Assembly: GCA_003255025.1 (NCBI GenBank)
Contig: QANY01005428.1
Coordinates: 1 to 64,000 of the forward strand
Origin: Datisca glomerata
Lineage: Eukaryota; Streptophyta; Magnoliopsida; Cucurbitales; Datiscaceae
Direction of reading: 5' to 3'
DNA: 64,000 nt
Shown here piece after piece: positions 1 to 10,985 of the stretch (the stretch's first letter is position 1; every line of letters begins with the position of its first letter). Both the position numbers and the translations under genes were made by a program. A model generated the notes under the pieces. It was not told the origin of the DNA. It saw only the letters and a program-made list of their open reading frames with translations, and did not search any database.

Positions 1-24
1 GGCGCAGCTCGAGCCCCTTTGTAG

Positions 25-126
25 TATGAACTGACAGAGACAGTTCCTCTTTCTAATGAGAAGAATGCTGCTGCCCTGGAGACTATTGAAGCTGTCATCA
101 AGGAGGTTGTCACTGAGGAGACGTGA
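25..126 (+). pseudogene. Unassigned acidic C-terminal coding tail
   Basis: A short open stretch runs to a TGA at 124-126 and is preceded in frame by a TAG at 22-24. Its last residues are acidic and alanine-rich (for example KNAAALETIEAVIKEVV), unlike the low-complexity translations nearby, and the GC content is higher than in the flank. It could be the 3' end of a gene or of a transposon protein lying to the left of the window. I do not recognise the family. Confidence 0.25.
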
Positions 127-344
127 AGGCCTTCTGACCATTCGATAGAGCATATTGTGCTCGATTTTTTTTCTTATTCATCCTTGTGACAGTTCCTTTT
201 TATTTCTTTTCTTTTCCTTGTACTTCTTCATTATTAATGAAAGACTTATTTTCCCTCTAAGTGTAAATTTTTGTTTTTGAATTCCTTCATAATTTTCTTT
301 TCTCTGTCTTGAGCGATTGTTTACTTACTTAAGCATTTTCTTGA

Positions 345-880
345 AATTTTGCCTTTAGCGGCATCTTGGCACATGTAGACAGTTTTATACTTTTTTACCT
401 TAAGTGATCGATTGGTATACTTAGGTATTTTTCTACTTTTTTACCTTAAATGGTCACTTGGCAGACTTAGACATTTTTTCTGCTTTTTTACCTTTAGCTG
501 CCGCTTGATACACTTAGACATTTTTTCAATTTTTTTACGATAAGCGCCTGCTTGGCATACTTAGGCATTTTTTTCTACTTTTTTTACGCTTGGCACACTA
601 AGGCATTTTTTCTTCTTTTTTGCTGCTTTGCACACTTAAGCATTTTTTTAATTATTTTTCCCTTTAGTGACAACTTGTCACACATAAACATTTTTTTCTA
701 TTTTTTTGGCTTCATCGTCTGTTTGGCACAGTTGGGCATTTTTCTACTTTTTTGCCTTGAGCTGGCACACTTTGGCATATTTGTCTAACTTTTTTGCCTT
801 AAACTGTCATTTGGCACAAGTAGGCATATTTTTTGCCTTAAGCGGCTGCTTGGCACACTTAAATTTTTTTTACTTGTTTG
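345..880. repeat. Degenerate tandem repeat, period about 40-50 bp
   Basis: About eleven to twelve imperfect units share the core CTTGGCACACTTAGGCATTTTT followed by a T-rich run and ACCTTAAG. Cores lie near 419, 468, 516, 559, 598, 636, 681, 730, 770 and 818, so the spacing varies between about 39 and 49 bp. The open frame across this block is only a by-product of the T-rich repeat (a Phe/Leu/Ile-rich translation). Confidence 0.75.
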
Positions 881-2050
881 CGTGAGAAGAGGTAGAGCAT
901 GAAAGCTAGAATCTAATAAGAAAAAAACATACAAATGTCCAAGTGTTCCACAATACACCCTCGAAGTAGGTTATCCTTTGAAAGAGTATGCTCAAAATCG
1001 TACTACGAGGATGATCAAAATGTCAATTCGGAGAGAGGAAGATCTACTAGCCAACCAAAGTGGAGGAAATAAGAAAGAGATTCTTCCCTGAGAGCTTGTC
1101 CCTCCGGATCCTGAGAATAGTTGAAGATGGTGCAACATTAAATCTTATTACACTTGTTGCGACCTGCCCAGAATGGCCATACATACTATGACCTTATTCA
1201 CATAGCAAAGAAAAGTTGAGTGGACAGGGATAAGGTAAAAGACTACGACTACCAGCCAGAAGTGACTCGCTTCCATTCTCATTGGGTATCAAAACACATT
1301 TGACTTAACTAAGGCTTTCCCAATTATCCTGGTAGGAAACTTGTATGCATCACTTGTATGGGGGTTGATGTTGTGTTGGTTTTCCAACCTCTTGCTTCTA
1401 TTGGAAAACAAAATAGTCAAACTATGCTACATGTCAAACAATATGAAGATTTTGAACTAAACGGACAAAAAACCAAACTAAAGTGGACAAACATAAACAT
1501 AATCAAGCCCTTATACCAAGTTGAAAAGCCTAGTTCGATCGCTCATTAAAATCTAGGTGTTAAGGAGAGGAGTACTAGAACCGTATAACTAGCACACAGG
1601 CAAGTCTAGACTATGTTGGACAACATATCGATAATGACTTGATAATAGTTAAAATTTAGTTTAAAGGAGCAAAAGTTTGCCGAAACGCAATTTTGATCCC
1701 AACATACTTCTTGAAAATTAAAAATTACTCTCAACGTAAATTACTTTGTTAAAGAAAATTAAAAATCTAGATATTTTCCTTGTATCAATGTAAATAATGA
1801 CCAAGTAAAAATCTATAATCTTTCTTAGAGAAAAGTAATCGAGAATTTGAATATATGCTTTTTGCCAAGAATATTACCATATATTTGAAATGAGAAATAA
1901 TACAACAAAAAGGAAACTGAAACTCGTATATGTTGCATAAACATATATTTAACACCACCCATAGTTCTTAGTTCCCTGTTTGTATTTGATCAATAGAAAA
2001 ATATACAGAATTTCCAATTGACTTTTCTCAAAAAAATTAATTCCGCGTTC
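881..2050. other. Non-coding stretch, nothing recognised
   Basis: AT-rich sequence with scattered stops in all frames. A 63-codon open frame at 1358-1549 has no recognisable domain and no splice or family context. I see no RNA gene or repeat of note. Confidence 0.5.
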
Positions 2051-2074
2051 AATAAAAGGCAACATATGCGGGAG

Positions 2075-2350
2075 TTAGCAGAGATTGGGATACAAAAACT
2101 TCAGGGTCTTTAGGAAGATTTCTTCGATGCAAATTATAACATTGAGCTCCAACTCCTTATCCTTGTTCTTTGGGACCTGCCTCCTCACCTTTCGATAATA
2201 TCTCTGCCCACTCCAAACCACCTTCCAAGGCCTTTGGACATCACCGTTGATTCTGTACAAAGCATGAAATCGCCAGCCAAATAGCAAACAAGAACTTAAG
2301 GCCAAAACACCATGGAAAGAACTCACATGAAAAATGAAACCAAAGTGCAA
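2075..2350 (-). CDS. Unassigned small open frame, possible gene fragment
   Basis: A 91-codon frame reads on the minus strand. Its middle and C-terminal parts have a protein-like, basic composition (WKVVWSGQRYYRKVRRQ, then an acidic-basic KNKDKELE run) and are less AT-driven than neighbouring frames. The N-terminal third is hydrophobic (Leu, Phe, Ser, Val) and might be a membrane segment or intronic sequence. No family is recognised, and it may be an exon of a decayed gene rather than a gene. Confidence 0.25.
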   Translation of the reverse strand: MHFGFIFHVSSFHGVLALSSCLLFGWRFHALYRINGDVQRPWKVVWSGQRYYRKVRRQVPKNKDKELELNVIICIEEIFLKTLKFLYPNLC

Positions 2351-2359
2351 AATGAATCG

Positions 2360-4250
2360 TTACAATTTGACGGCATTGAAGGTGAAGCAGGTGGGAAGAT
2401 GAGAGCGGTGAAAAAACTCACGCCATGTTAACTTAGAAAGGAAATGGAGGATGAAAGCCTCGAAGAATAGGGGATATGTGATGGAACATATTGGATAATG
2501 AAGGCTGAAGAAGTAAAGGAAGTGAAATGGTCTTCTTGACAGTGACTTAGTGAGTAGTAGTGATGAATTAGCACTTGTAGTGACGTTAAAATTTTAAGTC
2601 ACACAACTAAGCTTAACTATCATTTGGGCTGATTACTACTGAAACCCATTAACTTAGTAAATTCATATATTTTATAATTACGTTGAGCTTCACAATAACA
2701 TTTTGAGTTAGTGAGTTCGAATAATACTGTTATAATTTATGTAAATATTATAATATCTGAAAATACACTTTAGTCATGTAACACGTACTTTGCATGTAGT
2801 ATAATATTTCAATATGTATAATATTTTATTGCGTTGCTTGGTTCAATACAATTTATAGTAGATGAAAGTATCAAATTTGGTTGACTGGTTTCTTCGTATT
2901 AACATACATACAAATGAGAACAAAAATAAAATTTATTTATAACAAAAAGAACAGAACAATTGAGTGTAAAAAGACAAAGTTAAGTTTTAAAAAATTAGTC
3001 AAAATTAAAGAATCAATAAACACAAGAAATTTAAAAAGTATCATAATAATCTATTCTTAATTAAAAATTAAAAATTAATATATCAATCAGAATAATTAAG
3101 TATTTTCATTTCATTTTATTTGGTGAATGTATCTTTATTTCATTTTATTTGGTGAATCGGTTCAATGTATGTGGAAATAAAAGAAATAAGTTTATAAGTA
3201 ATGTAGTTCATTGTCATCAAGAAAGTTATTAATTTTTTAACCTTTGTATAATGAATCAATATAATTTATAATAAATGAAACTTATAATATGTGGCCTTAA
3301 AGATCTTCGCCAACTTGTAATTCTCCTAATTAGAAATTTTATATATTGAAAGAGAATTTGATATATAAATTTCTAAATTTTGCATATGTGAGGATAGTTA
3401 CACATCTGGTACTGTGACATGTTATATTATTTTTTTGTTAAAGGAAAATATGTTCAACTAAGAGAAATACACTATATAAGAGGTATGACCCATATAAACG
3501 AAAGACAAACGAAGGTCAAAAGCATCAAAACGCTAACTTACTAAAAAAATCTCAAGCAACCCCTATGTCAACTCAATTTTAAGATTGACAGATGAATTCT
3601 CTATATTCCTAAAGACCAAGACCTCTCTCTCATCATCCTAACTATACATAAGAAATTAGTATCACTATCTCTCATATCCCATCAAAACATCTACTATTCA
3701 TTTCTAACCAAATTAAATAGACAAAACCGGTGAAAGTTATATTATTTTTGTTTATTACTGTCTTATTAAAGTGTATTTTCAAGTAAAGTGTTTGATATTT
3801 GGGGAACTCTGACTCATCGATCATCGTAAAGTCTTTTTCTAAGTAGTATAATTCGAACTCAAGATGCCTTATAAGTTATTTATGGGTGTTGAAGCTTTTA
3901 ACTAACCACACTAACCCATCTCATTTGTTTAACTGTAAATATGAGAAAATAATTATTTTTACATAATGTGTCATTTTTGCTTTAGATCTATAATAGTTTT
4001 TAAGTCTAATATATTTACATGAATGTTAATATTAATTTCAAAGTATATGTATATATTTTCAAATTACACGCGTGTGAACCGCATGCTTTTCAACTAATTC
4101 AATTCAAATTTATTATACATATTCCAACTCTGTTGTGAGGATCATATATATTATTTTTATGTAATCTTTCTAGGAGCTTAATTTCCTTGATATTAATAAG
4201 CTTAAATTTTTAAGGATAATGATTCTTAAATTAAATCGCCATCCATAAAT
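2360..4250. other. AT-rich intergenic stretch, no gene seen
   Basis: Very AT-rich, with stops in all frames and short A/T runs. Near 3780-3910 there is sequence of the kind often found in degraded LTR or intergenic repeats, but I could not tie it to a family. Confidence 0.5.
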
Positions 4251-4261
4251 TTCTACCACAC

Positions 4262-4400
4262 TTTTCACATTTTTTCAAAGAACATTTTTCACATTGTTGC
4301 CTTTCACATTTTCCACGTGGTGCCTATCACATTTTTCACATTATTGGTTATCACTTTTTTCACATGTTGCTCACTTGTATATTTTGAAGCCTATAAATAC
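4262..4400 (+). promoter_or_regulatory. LTR- or promoter-like block: TTTCACATTTT repeats, CACGTG-type motif and TATA box
   Basis: Six to seven repeats of (T)TTCACATTTT occur at 4262-4365, with a CCACGTGG palindrome near 4313 inside them. A plant TATA-type motif, CTATAAATAC, lies at 4391-4400 and is followed by the A/C-rich start-site context ACACACATCAATAAC. The sequence downstream to about 4,680 has no open frame. This would fit the promoter of an LTR or of a lost gene. No second copy of an LTR was found in the window, so the element type is open. Confidence 0.4.
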
Positions 4401-5049
4401 CAAAACCTCATCTTCATTTTAACACACATCAATAACTTCAATTCTTTCTATCCTCTTTATATTTTCATGCTCACTTAAATCACTAGAAATTTTTTTGGGC
4501 TTTTTACCTTGCAAAGTTTTTGAGTGAGCAAGATTATCTTTGTGAGCTTAAAATTGTGAGATTAACTCTTGCGAGTGTATACTTTGTAAGAGATCACTAA
4601 ATGTTAACCGAGCAAGTATTGTAAGTGTTTGATTGAACTGAGAAACATTCAAGCTAACATGTTTACTATTTTCTTTTCTATATTTTTATTTACATATCAA
4701 TCTGAAAGTGCACGAATTAGATTTTTGTGGCACACACTTGTAGGGCTAGTATAAATTGTTACTTTTAGAGACATATTGTGCAAATTGTATCATGTCTCTA
4801 TCAGTGCATAAATAATCTTTATTATGATGATTTTCAAGGGGACATTTTTTCTACAATGGCAGTCTAGTGCTCATCATGTGATGATACTTATGATCTTCTC
4901 CTCATGATATACTTTAAAATTGTTTGTTCAGAGTGTGCTTCATAGGCGCAATAGATCTAAAGATAGGAAGGATATTGTTATGTTGAATTTTATGAGCTTT
5001 ATTCAATTATTGTCATGAATTCACTGAATAGGACCATCATAAGATGCTT

Positions 5050-5500
5050 AGAGTCCTACGGACAACTATAGTGATCTGCGACACTATAGTGTTGTATGCC
5101 ACATGTCACCGTAGTTCTATGTGGCTCACGTGGAAGCACTGTGTGTCATGCCAATTCCTAATCCAAAAATCAGTGATTGACATGTGACAGTCCAACATGT
5201 CACGTGACAATTTTTTCAAATTTATTATTTATTTTAATCAGATAAATATCTAGAAATCAGTTAAATCAAAGTCAACTTATCTGATCGTACCTATCAACTA
5301 ACTTTTCTATTAATACAAAAAAGAATAGATTAGTTAATTCAAATTCAAATTATTACGTTAGAATAATTTAGCATTGTTCAATTTCATAAATCAAAAATAT
5401 AATGTCTCTCTTATCGATTAATAGAAAACTAAACGAGATAATTGTTTAATTATAATTTCTAAACATTATAATAAATAATTTAATTAATTAATTAATTTCA
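5050..5500. repeat. Dispersed repeat, copy 1 (second copy at 30,441-30,897)
   Basis: Sequence from GAGTCCTACGGACAACTATAG through the ATTTATTATTTATTTTAATCAG stretch to a TTAATTAATTAATT run matches the same order of motifs at 30.4-30.9 kb, with point changes and small indels. It contains several CACTATAGTG-like palindromic motifs. Both copies lie on the same strand about 25 kb apart. They look like LTR or MITE-type repeat DNA rather than a gene. Confidence 0.65.
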
Positions 5501-6125
5501 CACAATTATCTCATATTTATATACTTTCCCAAGAAACCTTATCATTTTCTTCTATCCTGAAACATTCACACCCTAGAGTGTGTAGTACACTGGTTGCTCG
5601 AGAATCATGGACCCATAATTCTAAGCTCCAATAAATTAGATTATTAATTAAATAATCTTATTTATTAATTCTGATATTACTCCACTTTAATATGAATTTG
5701 CACTCTTAGTAATTATAAAATATATTTACAGAATAATCTCGTGTAGTCTATTGATATAATCACTTTATGTAGTTCTATCTTCCAATTATTGGTTCAAAAA
5801 TAAGAAATGGTCAAAATTACTATTTTACCCTTCTAATTACCTATTTATCCTTAAGTATAATTAATTCACTAGTGAATGGTCAATTTATAATCGTATTATA
5901 AATTTGAGCTCAACAATTATCCACTTCCAGAATTAACACTTAAGGAAACAAATATATGATCCGTTAGGAAAGCTTCGAATCTAAATCCTGTAAGATCATG
6001 TTCCTAATCATCTATATCACTTAATCACCAATACAAAAGTCACAAGTCTATTTTACAAATACCTTAACGAGTGAATCAAAAGATTCACTAGACAATTCAT
6101 CCTTCCAAAATCTCGTGTATTTTTT
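5501..6125. other. LTR-like AT-rich sequence without gene
   Basis: It continues from the dispersed repeat and contains phrases typical of decayed retroelement DNA. No open frame of interest was seen. It ends at the start of the LINE RNase H remnant. Confidence 0.35.
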
Positions 6126-6129
6126 TGGC

Positions 6130-6500
6130 ATCATCCCCCATCTGATTGGATTAAGGTGAATGCTGCTAGAGGAGCCTTTGGTAGTCTAGGGTGCGCAGGC
6201 TGGGGAGGAATTTTCAGAACGTCTAGATGTATGCTTTGCTTTTGAGGCTGAGCTAGCAACTGTTATCCATGCGATTGTCTATGATTCGATCTTTGAATGG
6301 AGACAATCATGGTTGAAAAGTGATCATGTTATGTGGTGGCCATTATTCGTACTAGATCTCGTAAGGTCCATTGGTGTTGGCATACCAGTTGAGATATATG
6401 TTTAAATTTAATTGAACAGATGGATTTTGTTGTCACTCACATTTTTTAGGAGGGTAACCAGGTTGTAGATTGATTAGAGCTTAGAGCCCCTAGTATGGTG
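6130..6500 (+). pseudogene. LINE 3'-end remnant: RNase H-like domain
   Basis: Plant non-LTR elements end in an RNase H-like domain. Here the start DWIKVNAARGAFGS reads at about 6,145-6,190, then a glycine-rich GWGGIF segment, and after frameshifts the conserved tail LNLIEQMDFVVTHIF plus EGNQVVD at about 6,405-6,465. The catalytic middle is broken by stops and at least two frame changes. A T-rich 3' tail follows to about 6,600. This is an old, truncated copy on the plus strand. No target duplication was found. Confidence 0.75.
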
Positions 6501-6599
6501 GAATGCTCTGAATTTCTATTTTTCATTTATTTTTATGATATATGTAACATAGCTTCTTTTAGGTTCTTTGATTTTTTTCTCTGTGTTTTATTTTGCCGA

Positions 6600-7860
6600 C
6601 TCTTTTAATTTAATTATCCATTTTCGTGGATCTTTCTTGGTTGATCAAAGAGTAAGACTAATTGTGGTTGTGGCATTTCTTAAAAAGTTTTGAAACTATG
6701 ATCATGGCTTTGTTTGTTAATTCAGTTTTGACAATAGTATTATTATATTAATGTTTATCTGAGAAAATAAAATGCTAAAAGCTCAATCTCACAGAGTTTT
6801 TATAATGGTTGATTAGTTATAGTAATTACTTGAATATGATTATACGTTTCTCTTATTTATCTTTATCATAGTTCATGCATTTGACAGCAATTTCATAAAA
6901 AATGGATGTATTTTTTGGATTTTCATTTTTTAGCATTTCTACACCCATCAAGTTATATATCAATTTTAAATTCATAAAAAAATGTTGGAATAGTTCATAA
7001 ACTATTTTAATAAATTATTATAATGAGTGATAAAACATAAACTTGTACATGATTGAAATATAATTTGATCAATTAAAACTTCAAATACTATTTTGTCAGC
7101 AAGGGCGATGCCATAAAGTTCTTCATCCAAATGTCGTGTTATTTGAGATAATAATGAAACATTTTGTCCCCAATGTTATTTTTGAAAATTGGAAGGTAAA
7201 TGAGTCTAACGTTTACAATATGGTATTAATTTGAAGCGCAAAAGTAGACAATTGTATAACTTTTACAATTTGAAGAGGGACAAAATAATATATTGTTGCA
7301 ACTAAAATTTTAATAGTATACATGTGACACTCTGATGGGTCGTTATCCTACACATCACACATCAAATAATCCAAAGAAGGAAGGTGACTAAGGTGGTTTC
7401 CTTGCTAAAAGGCCTCCAAAACTTAAGTTAGAAGTGGAAAGAGAATTTGACAGAATTTATGTAAGGTTCATTGCGTTTAACTTTGATTTTGGAGGGAAGG
7501 GTATTTATAATGGAGGCACACCTAGACGAGGCTTGTTCGAGAAGTTTAGAGAATATTCCAAAGTGTTCCCATTGACTAATAAGGAAGACGACATTTAACT
7601 TGTCCCTAGAGTTGACGCAAAGGAAGCATGATAGGACTTAAACGAGTTGCTTCTGACATGGAGGGTGACGATTGTTCAGGGTGGTCATATGTTCAGTACC
7701 ACTAGGCCACGTTTTGAAAATCACTTTCGGCTATTAATAATTAAGTGAGAGTTCCAAAACAAAACACAAATACTAATTGCTTTTAACTATCAAGTAATAA
7801 TCACATTTTACGACTTGCAATTAAACTAACGTAAGATGTATTACTAACAAGTTATTTCCG
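6600..7860. other. No gene recognised; 3' flank of TPR pseudogene copy A
   Basis: AT-rich up to about 7,330, then a less AT-rich block (7,330-7,730) with short open pieces in changing frames that I could not assign. The last part, 7,740-7,860, matches the sequence downstream of copies B (14,810-14,940) and C (25,920-26,050), so it belongs to the duplicated unit. Confidence 0.5.
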
Positions 7861-7868
7861 ACTCTAAT

Positions 7869-8677
7869 TTAAAAGTGCAACAAGCATTTTTCTAAAAGTC
7901 GCAGCATAAACATGTCGTCTGACGTCATCGTTGAATTTTCAATAGCTAACCGTAGAACACGTTCGTACGGTTTGGCAAACCATTCATCTACTAGGTTATC
8001 TCCACAAAAGACCCCCAACTTGTGAATTGATGACTTTACTTTTATCAAATAGTCAATCATTTTATCATAAAGTGTTAGCATCTACAAAGCACGTTCGTAC
8101 AACTTGTCGTATGATTCATCCATTGGTTTGCCTTCAGAAGAGACTGTCACAACCTTAATCCAAGACTTAGCATCTACAAATTAGTTCATGCGTATCAAAC
8201 AGATTGCCAGATTGCACTACTTGTACATATCTGCCTCCAATGACAAAGCTTCCCTAAAATTAGAAAATATGCTCCCGAGATTAACATACCAATTGCTTTC
8301 TATTTTGTCTTAATTTAGGACACTCTCAATGAAAAATGTTAAGAGTCAAATGATGAAAGGTAAAAAATGACATAACCCAAGATATTATTTCTGAGCAAAT
8401 AAATTTGGAGTTATGGCAGTGAAACAAATTTCTTATAAGAATCGCAAAGGTGTGGACTTTTATGGAAGTAAATTAAAGAGTTACTAGAGTAAATAGTAGT
8501 AGATTATTCACCCAAAGATTACCGTGACAAATATTAATTGAGAGACTTTTCCTAATTGAAAAGTAAGAAGTCAGAAAAAGAGAAAGTCACTAGGAATACG
8601 AAGTAAACCTGTAAAGTTATTTGGCAGTCCTAAACTCATTTTTGTGCACATACGCCCCGGCTAAGTTGCCTAAAATT
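7869..8677 (-). pseudogene. SDI1/MS5-like TPR protein, pseudogene copy A (exons 4-5 only)
   Basis: Two exons match copy B at 14.9-15.8 kb. Exon 4 (8,609-8,677, 69 nt) encodes the TPR helix pair ILGNLAGAYVHKNEF but has an in-frame TAA (AAA TAA CTT TAC). Exon 5 (7,869-8,253, 385 nt, the same length as in copy B) has stops at 8,217-8,219 and 8,181-8,183 and another inside the A-L-stop-M-L-T stretch. The acceptor before exon 5 (TAATTTTAG) is intact here, unlike in copies B and C. Homology to copy B ends near 8,695, so exons 1-3 are missing. The family (SULFUR DEFICIENCY-INDUCED 1 / POLLENLESS 3) is a plant TPR group. This copy cannot make protein. Confidence 0.8.
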
Positions 8678-8694
8678 CTGTTGAGAAAAAGAAC

Positions 8695-9065
8695 TCAAAA
8701 TCCATATTTGTTACACAAATCCATATTTGTTTCTCCGTCAAAGATGAAACAGTAAAAGACTGAAGGACGCAAAGGAAGTTATAGACCCGATGTTGTATAT
8801 GTTGGGCTATACGATCTTCGACTACAATCTTTCTTTAATTGACTCAGATAAGTAGATTAAACTCATCAATACATCATTGAGATATATAATAATTTACATG
8901 ATATATTGTCAATTATATACAAGAAAAAAACTCCAAATGCTCAATTCGATATCCATAATCTACAATTATTCTGAATAATAATGAACTATTCATGCACCTC
9001 TTTGAATGAATAAGCAAGTATATAGTCATCTTCTTGCAAAAGAACCACATTCTTATCTTGGTGCA
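8695..9065. other. No gene recognised
   Basis: AT-rich sequence after the break in homology to copy B. A short repeat of ATCCATATTTGT lies at 8,700-8,730. No coding signal was seen. Confidence 0.4.
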
Positions 9066-9070
9066 TAACG

Positions 9071-9204
9071 CTAGGTTGGTTCCTCATCTTTTTCAGGTTC
9101 AGGTGTTGTTTCAGTTTGAGGTGGAGGCAACACTTCTTCCACCATCTCTACTAGCTCTTAAAATCCCCATCATCTCCCATCCGGACATTAAATTCCTTGA
9201 TTAC
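9071..9204 (-). pseudogene. Terminal exon of an unidentified gene (acidic/proline tail)
   Basis: On the minus strand a good acceptor (TTATTTACAG) precedes an exon that reads VIKEFNVRMGDDGDF. After a one-base frame change it reads ELVEMVEEVLPPP and the tail QTETTPEPEKDEEPT, ending at a TAG at 9,071-9,073. The composition is clearly protein-like (acidic, Pro/Thr-rich C-terminus). I cannot name the protein. The frame break suggests a decayed copy. Upstream exons were not found in 9.2-10.7 kb. Confidence 0.45.
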
Positions 9205-9224
9205 CTGTAAATAATAAATTAGTT

Positions 9225-10960
9225 CACTTGATATAGCATTTCTTCACTACATATAATTAGTTGTCATTAGAAATGATAGTTGTACAAAACAAGCCCTCTA
9301 CCACGCGAAGACTATTACAGTCAACTTTCTAACCAGGCATGTTAATCGTTGAAAGGATCAACACAAAGCTTGCTACTTTGATTGAGCTCTCTCTGAATCC
9401 AAAAAGATCTACTACAAAGAGGCCAAACAAAAAGACTTAAAACCATAACCATCACAAGTGTTTTCATTTTATCTAGAAACAAGAAGTAAAATTTTATGGT
9501 TGAGAATAACAATTATGCAGGTCAACTCACCATTCACCAAGTAATGTGTACCACAGAACAAAAATCATCATGAAAGAACCTACATTTGTAAGAAATTTAG
9601 TAATAATCTCTTTGATCTAACCTACTTGTATATTTATTGTATTCTTAGAACAAATTACTTTTATGCCTTCCATCACACAAGCAACAATTAGGAGGCAGGA
9701 AAGAATATGCATTCTTGCATGCATCGTAGAACTAAAAGAACCAACTGGCTTGCTTGTATTTGAGATAGCTCCACGAGAGGCAGATAAAAGATAATCAGCA
9801 CTTCGTCACACAAAATAGTAACAGTTAACAACAAGGCAAGTGTTAATGACTCAAAGATTCAACATTGATTATCAGAGTAAATTCCTATTACTTCTTTGAG
9901 AGAGAAAGAGCGGAATGCAAGAGTTGGAAAGCCAACATTCAAAGTTGCAACATATACCCACGTATTTTATTAAAATAAAGAGAAGTACTATACGAATCTG
10001 ACAAGGAATACCTTCACCCTCATGTAATTGGAAGAGTTAAGAATAAGTTGTTTAACTGTGTTAACAAAGCAAACAAACGCATGTGCCCTACTAGATTCTA
10101 CATCCATTGTATTGAAGGCGATTTATCAGGTTGGGGGCTTGGCAATCTCTCATTATTAAGGCAACTTAAAAGAATTCATATCCTAATTGAATATAAGTTA
10201 TCGCTACAAAGAAGCTCCCATTTAAGAATGTAAAATTTGGAAATTAATTTGGCGGCTCACAACATATGTAAAGAGAAAACAACAAAAACAAAGCTATGAG
10301 ATTCTACTTGTCTGTAAAAGAAAGTATTATGGTTTAGTCCATTGATTAAACACGAACACCCGTAGATATCCATATTAAAAAAATTAACAAATGATTTTTA
10401 AATTCTAAAAGGTACCTATTATTCTCAGATTCTATCAATTCAACAAGATGAAATCATATATGAGGCAAAGAAGAAGAAAAAAAGACAAAAAAAGACAAAA
10501 AAAGCAAAAACTCTTATGGAAGTTTGAGAGAACGAGAACAAGAGAGAAAGGGAGAAAGGAAAGAACCTTCCGGCGTTTCCAAGGAATTAAGCCGCCCCAA
10601 TCTGACTAAGCCTTTGTTTCTCAATGTCTCATTCTCTTCCCCTATTGTTTCTCATCTTCCCCTTCGCATGAGAGAGTTTGTGAGGAGGATTGATGGGTTC
10701 GTTATGTTTTTTTTTTGTCAAAAGATGGGTTCTTATGTTTCATTCAAGGACAAAAAAACTCTTTTATGACTGAGGGGCATAAACGCCATTTTACTCTAAA
10801 GAAAAGCCTAAGTTTTAATATATTGCTTTTTTTTTCATTATGGGTTTTCAAATGGTCCTTCTATCTAAAAAAATCCAAGCTCATTCTCCTTAGTTTTGTT
10901 TCTAGAAATAATGTTCATTTGAAAACATCATTTATATCTATATCTATATCTACCTATATA
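9225..10960. other. Non-coding stretch with A-rich low complexity near 10,460-10,515
   Basis: No recognisable gene. An A/G-rich simple tract (repeated GACAAAAAAA units) lies at about 10,465-10,515. Long open frames beginning at 10,524 and 10,715 are not conserved in composition; the second owes its length to running by chance into LINE sequence after 10,986. Confidence 0.5.
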
Positions 10961-10969
10961 TACTATATG

Positions 10970-10985
10970 AAGAGGAGATTTAGAT
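10970..10985 (+). repeat. LINE target-site duplication, left
   Basis: AAGAGGAGATTTAGAT, identical to 12,973-12,988. A 16-bp direct repeat exactly flanking a 5'-truncated LINE is the expected footprint of target-primed reverse transcription. Confidence 0.9.

Noticed and set aside
552..788. 78-codon open frame rich in Phe, Leu and Ile
   Set aside because: It is the translation of the T-rich tandem repeat at 345-880; its length and composition follow from the repeat.
10715..10985. N-terminal part of a 230-codon frame leading into LINE RT
   Set aside because: The LINE starts at 10,986, as shown by the 16-bp target duplication. The upstream part is host DNA joined by chance in frame.
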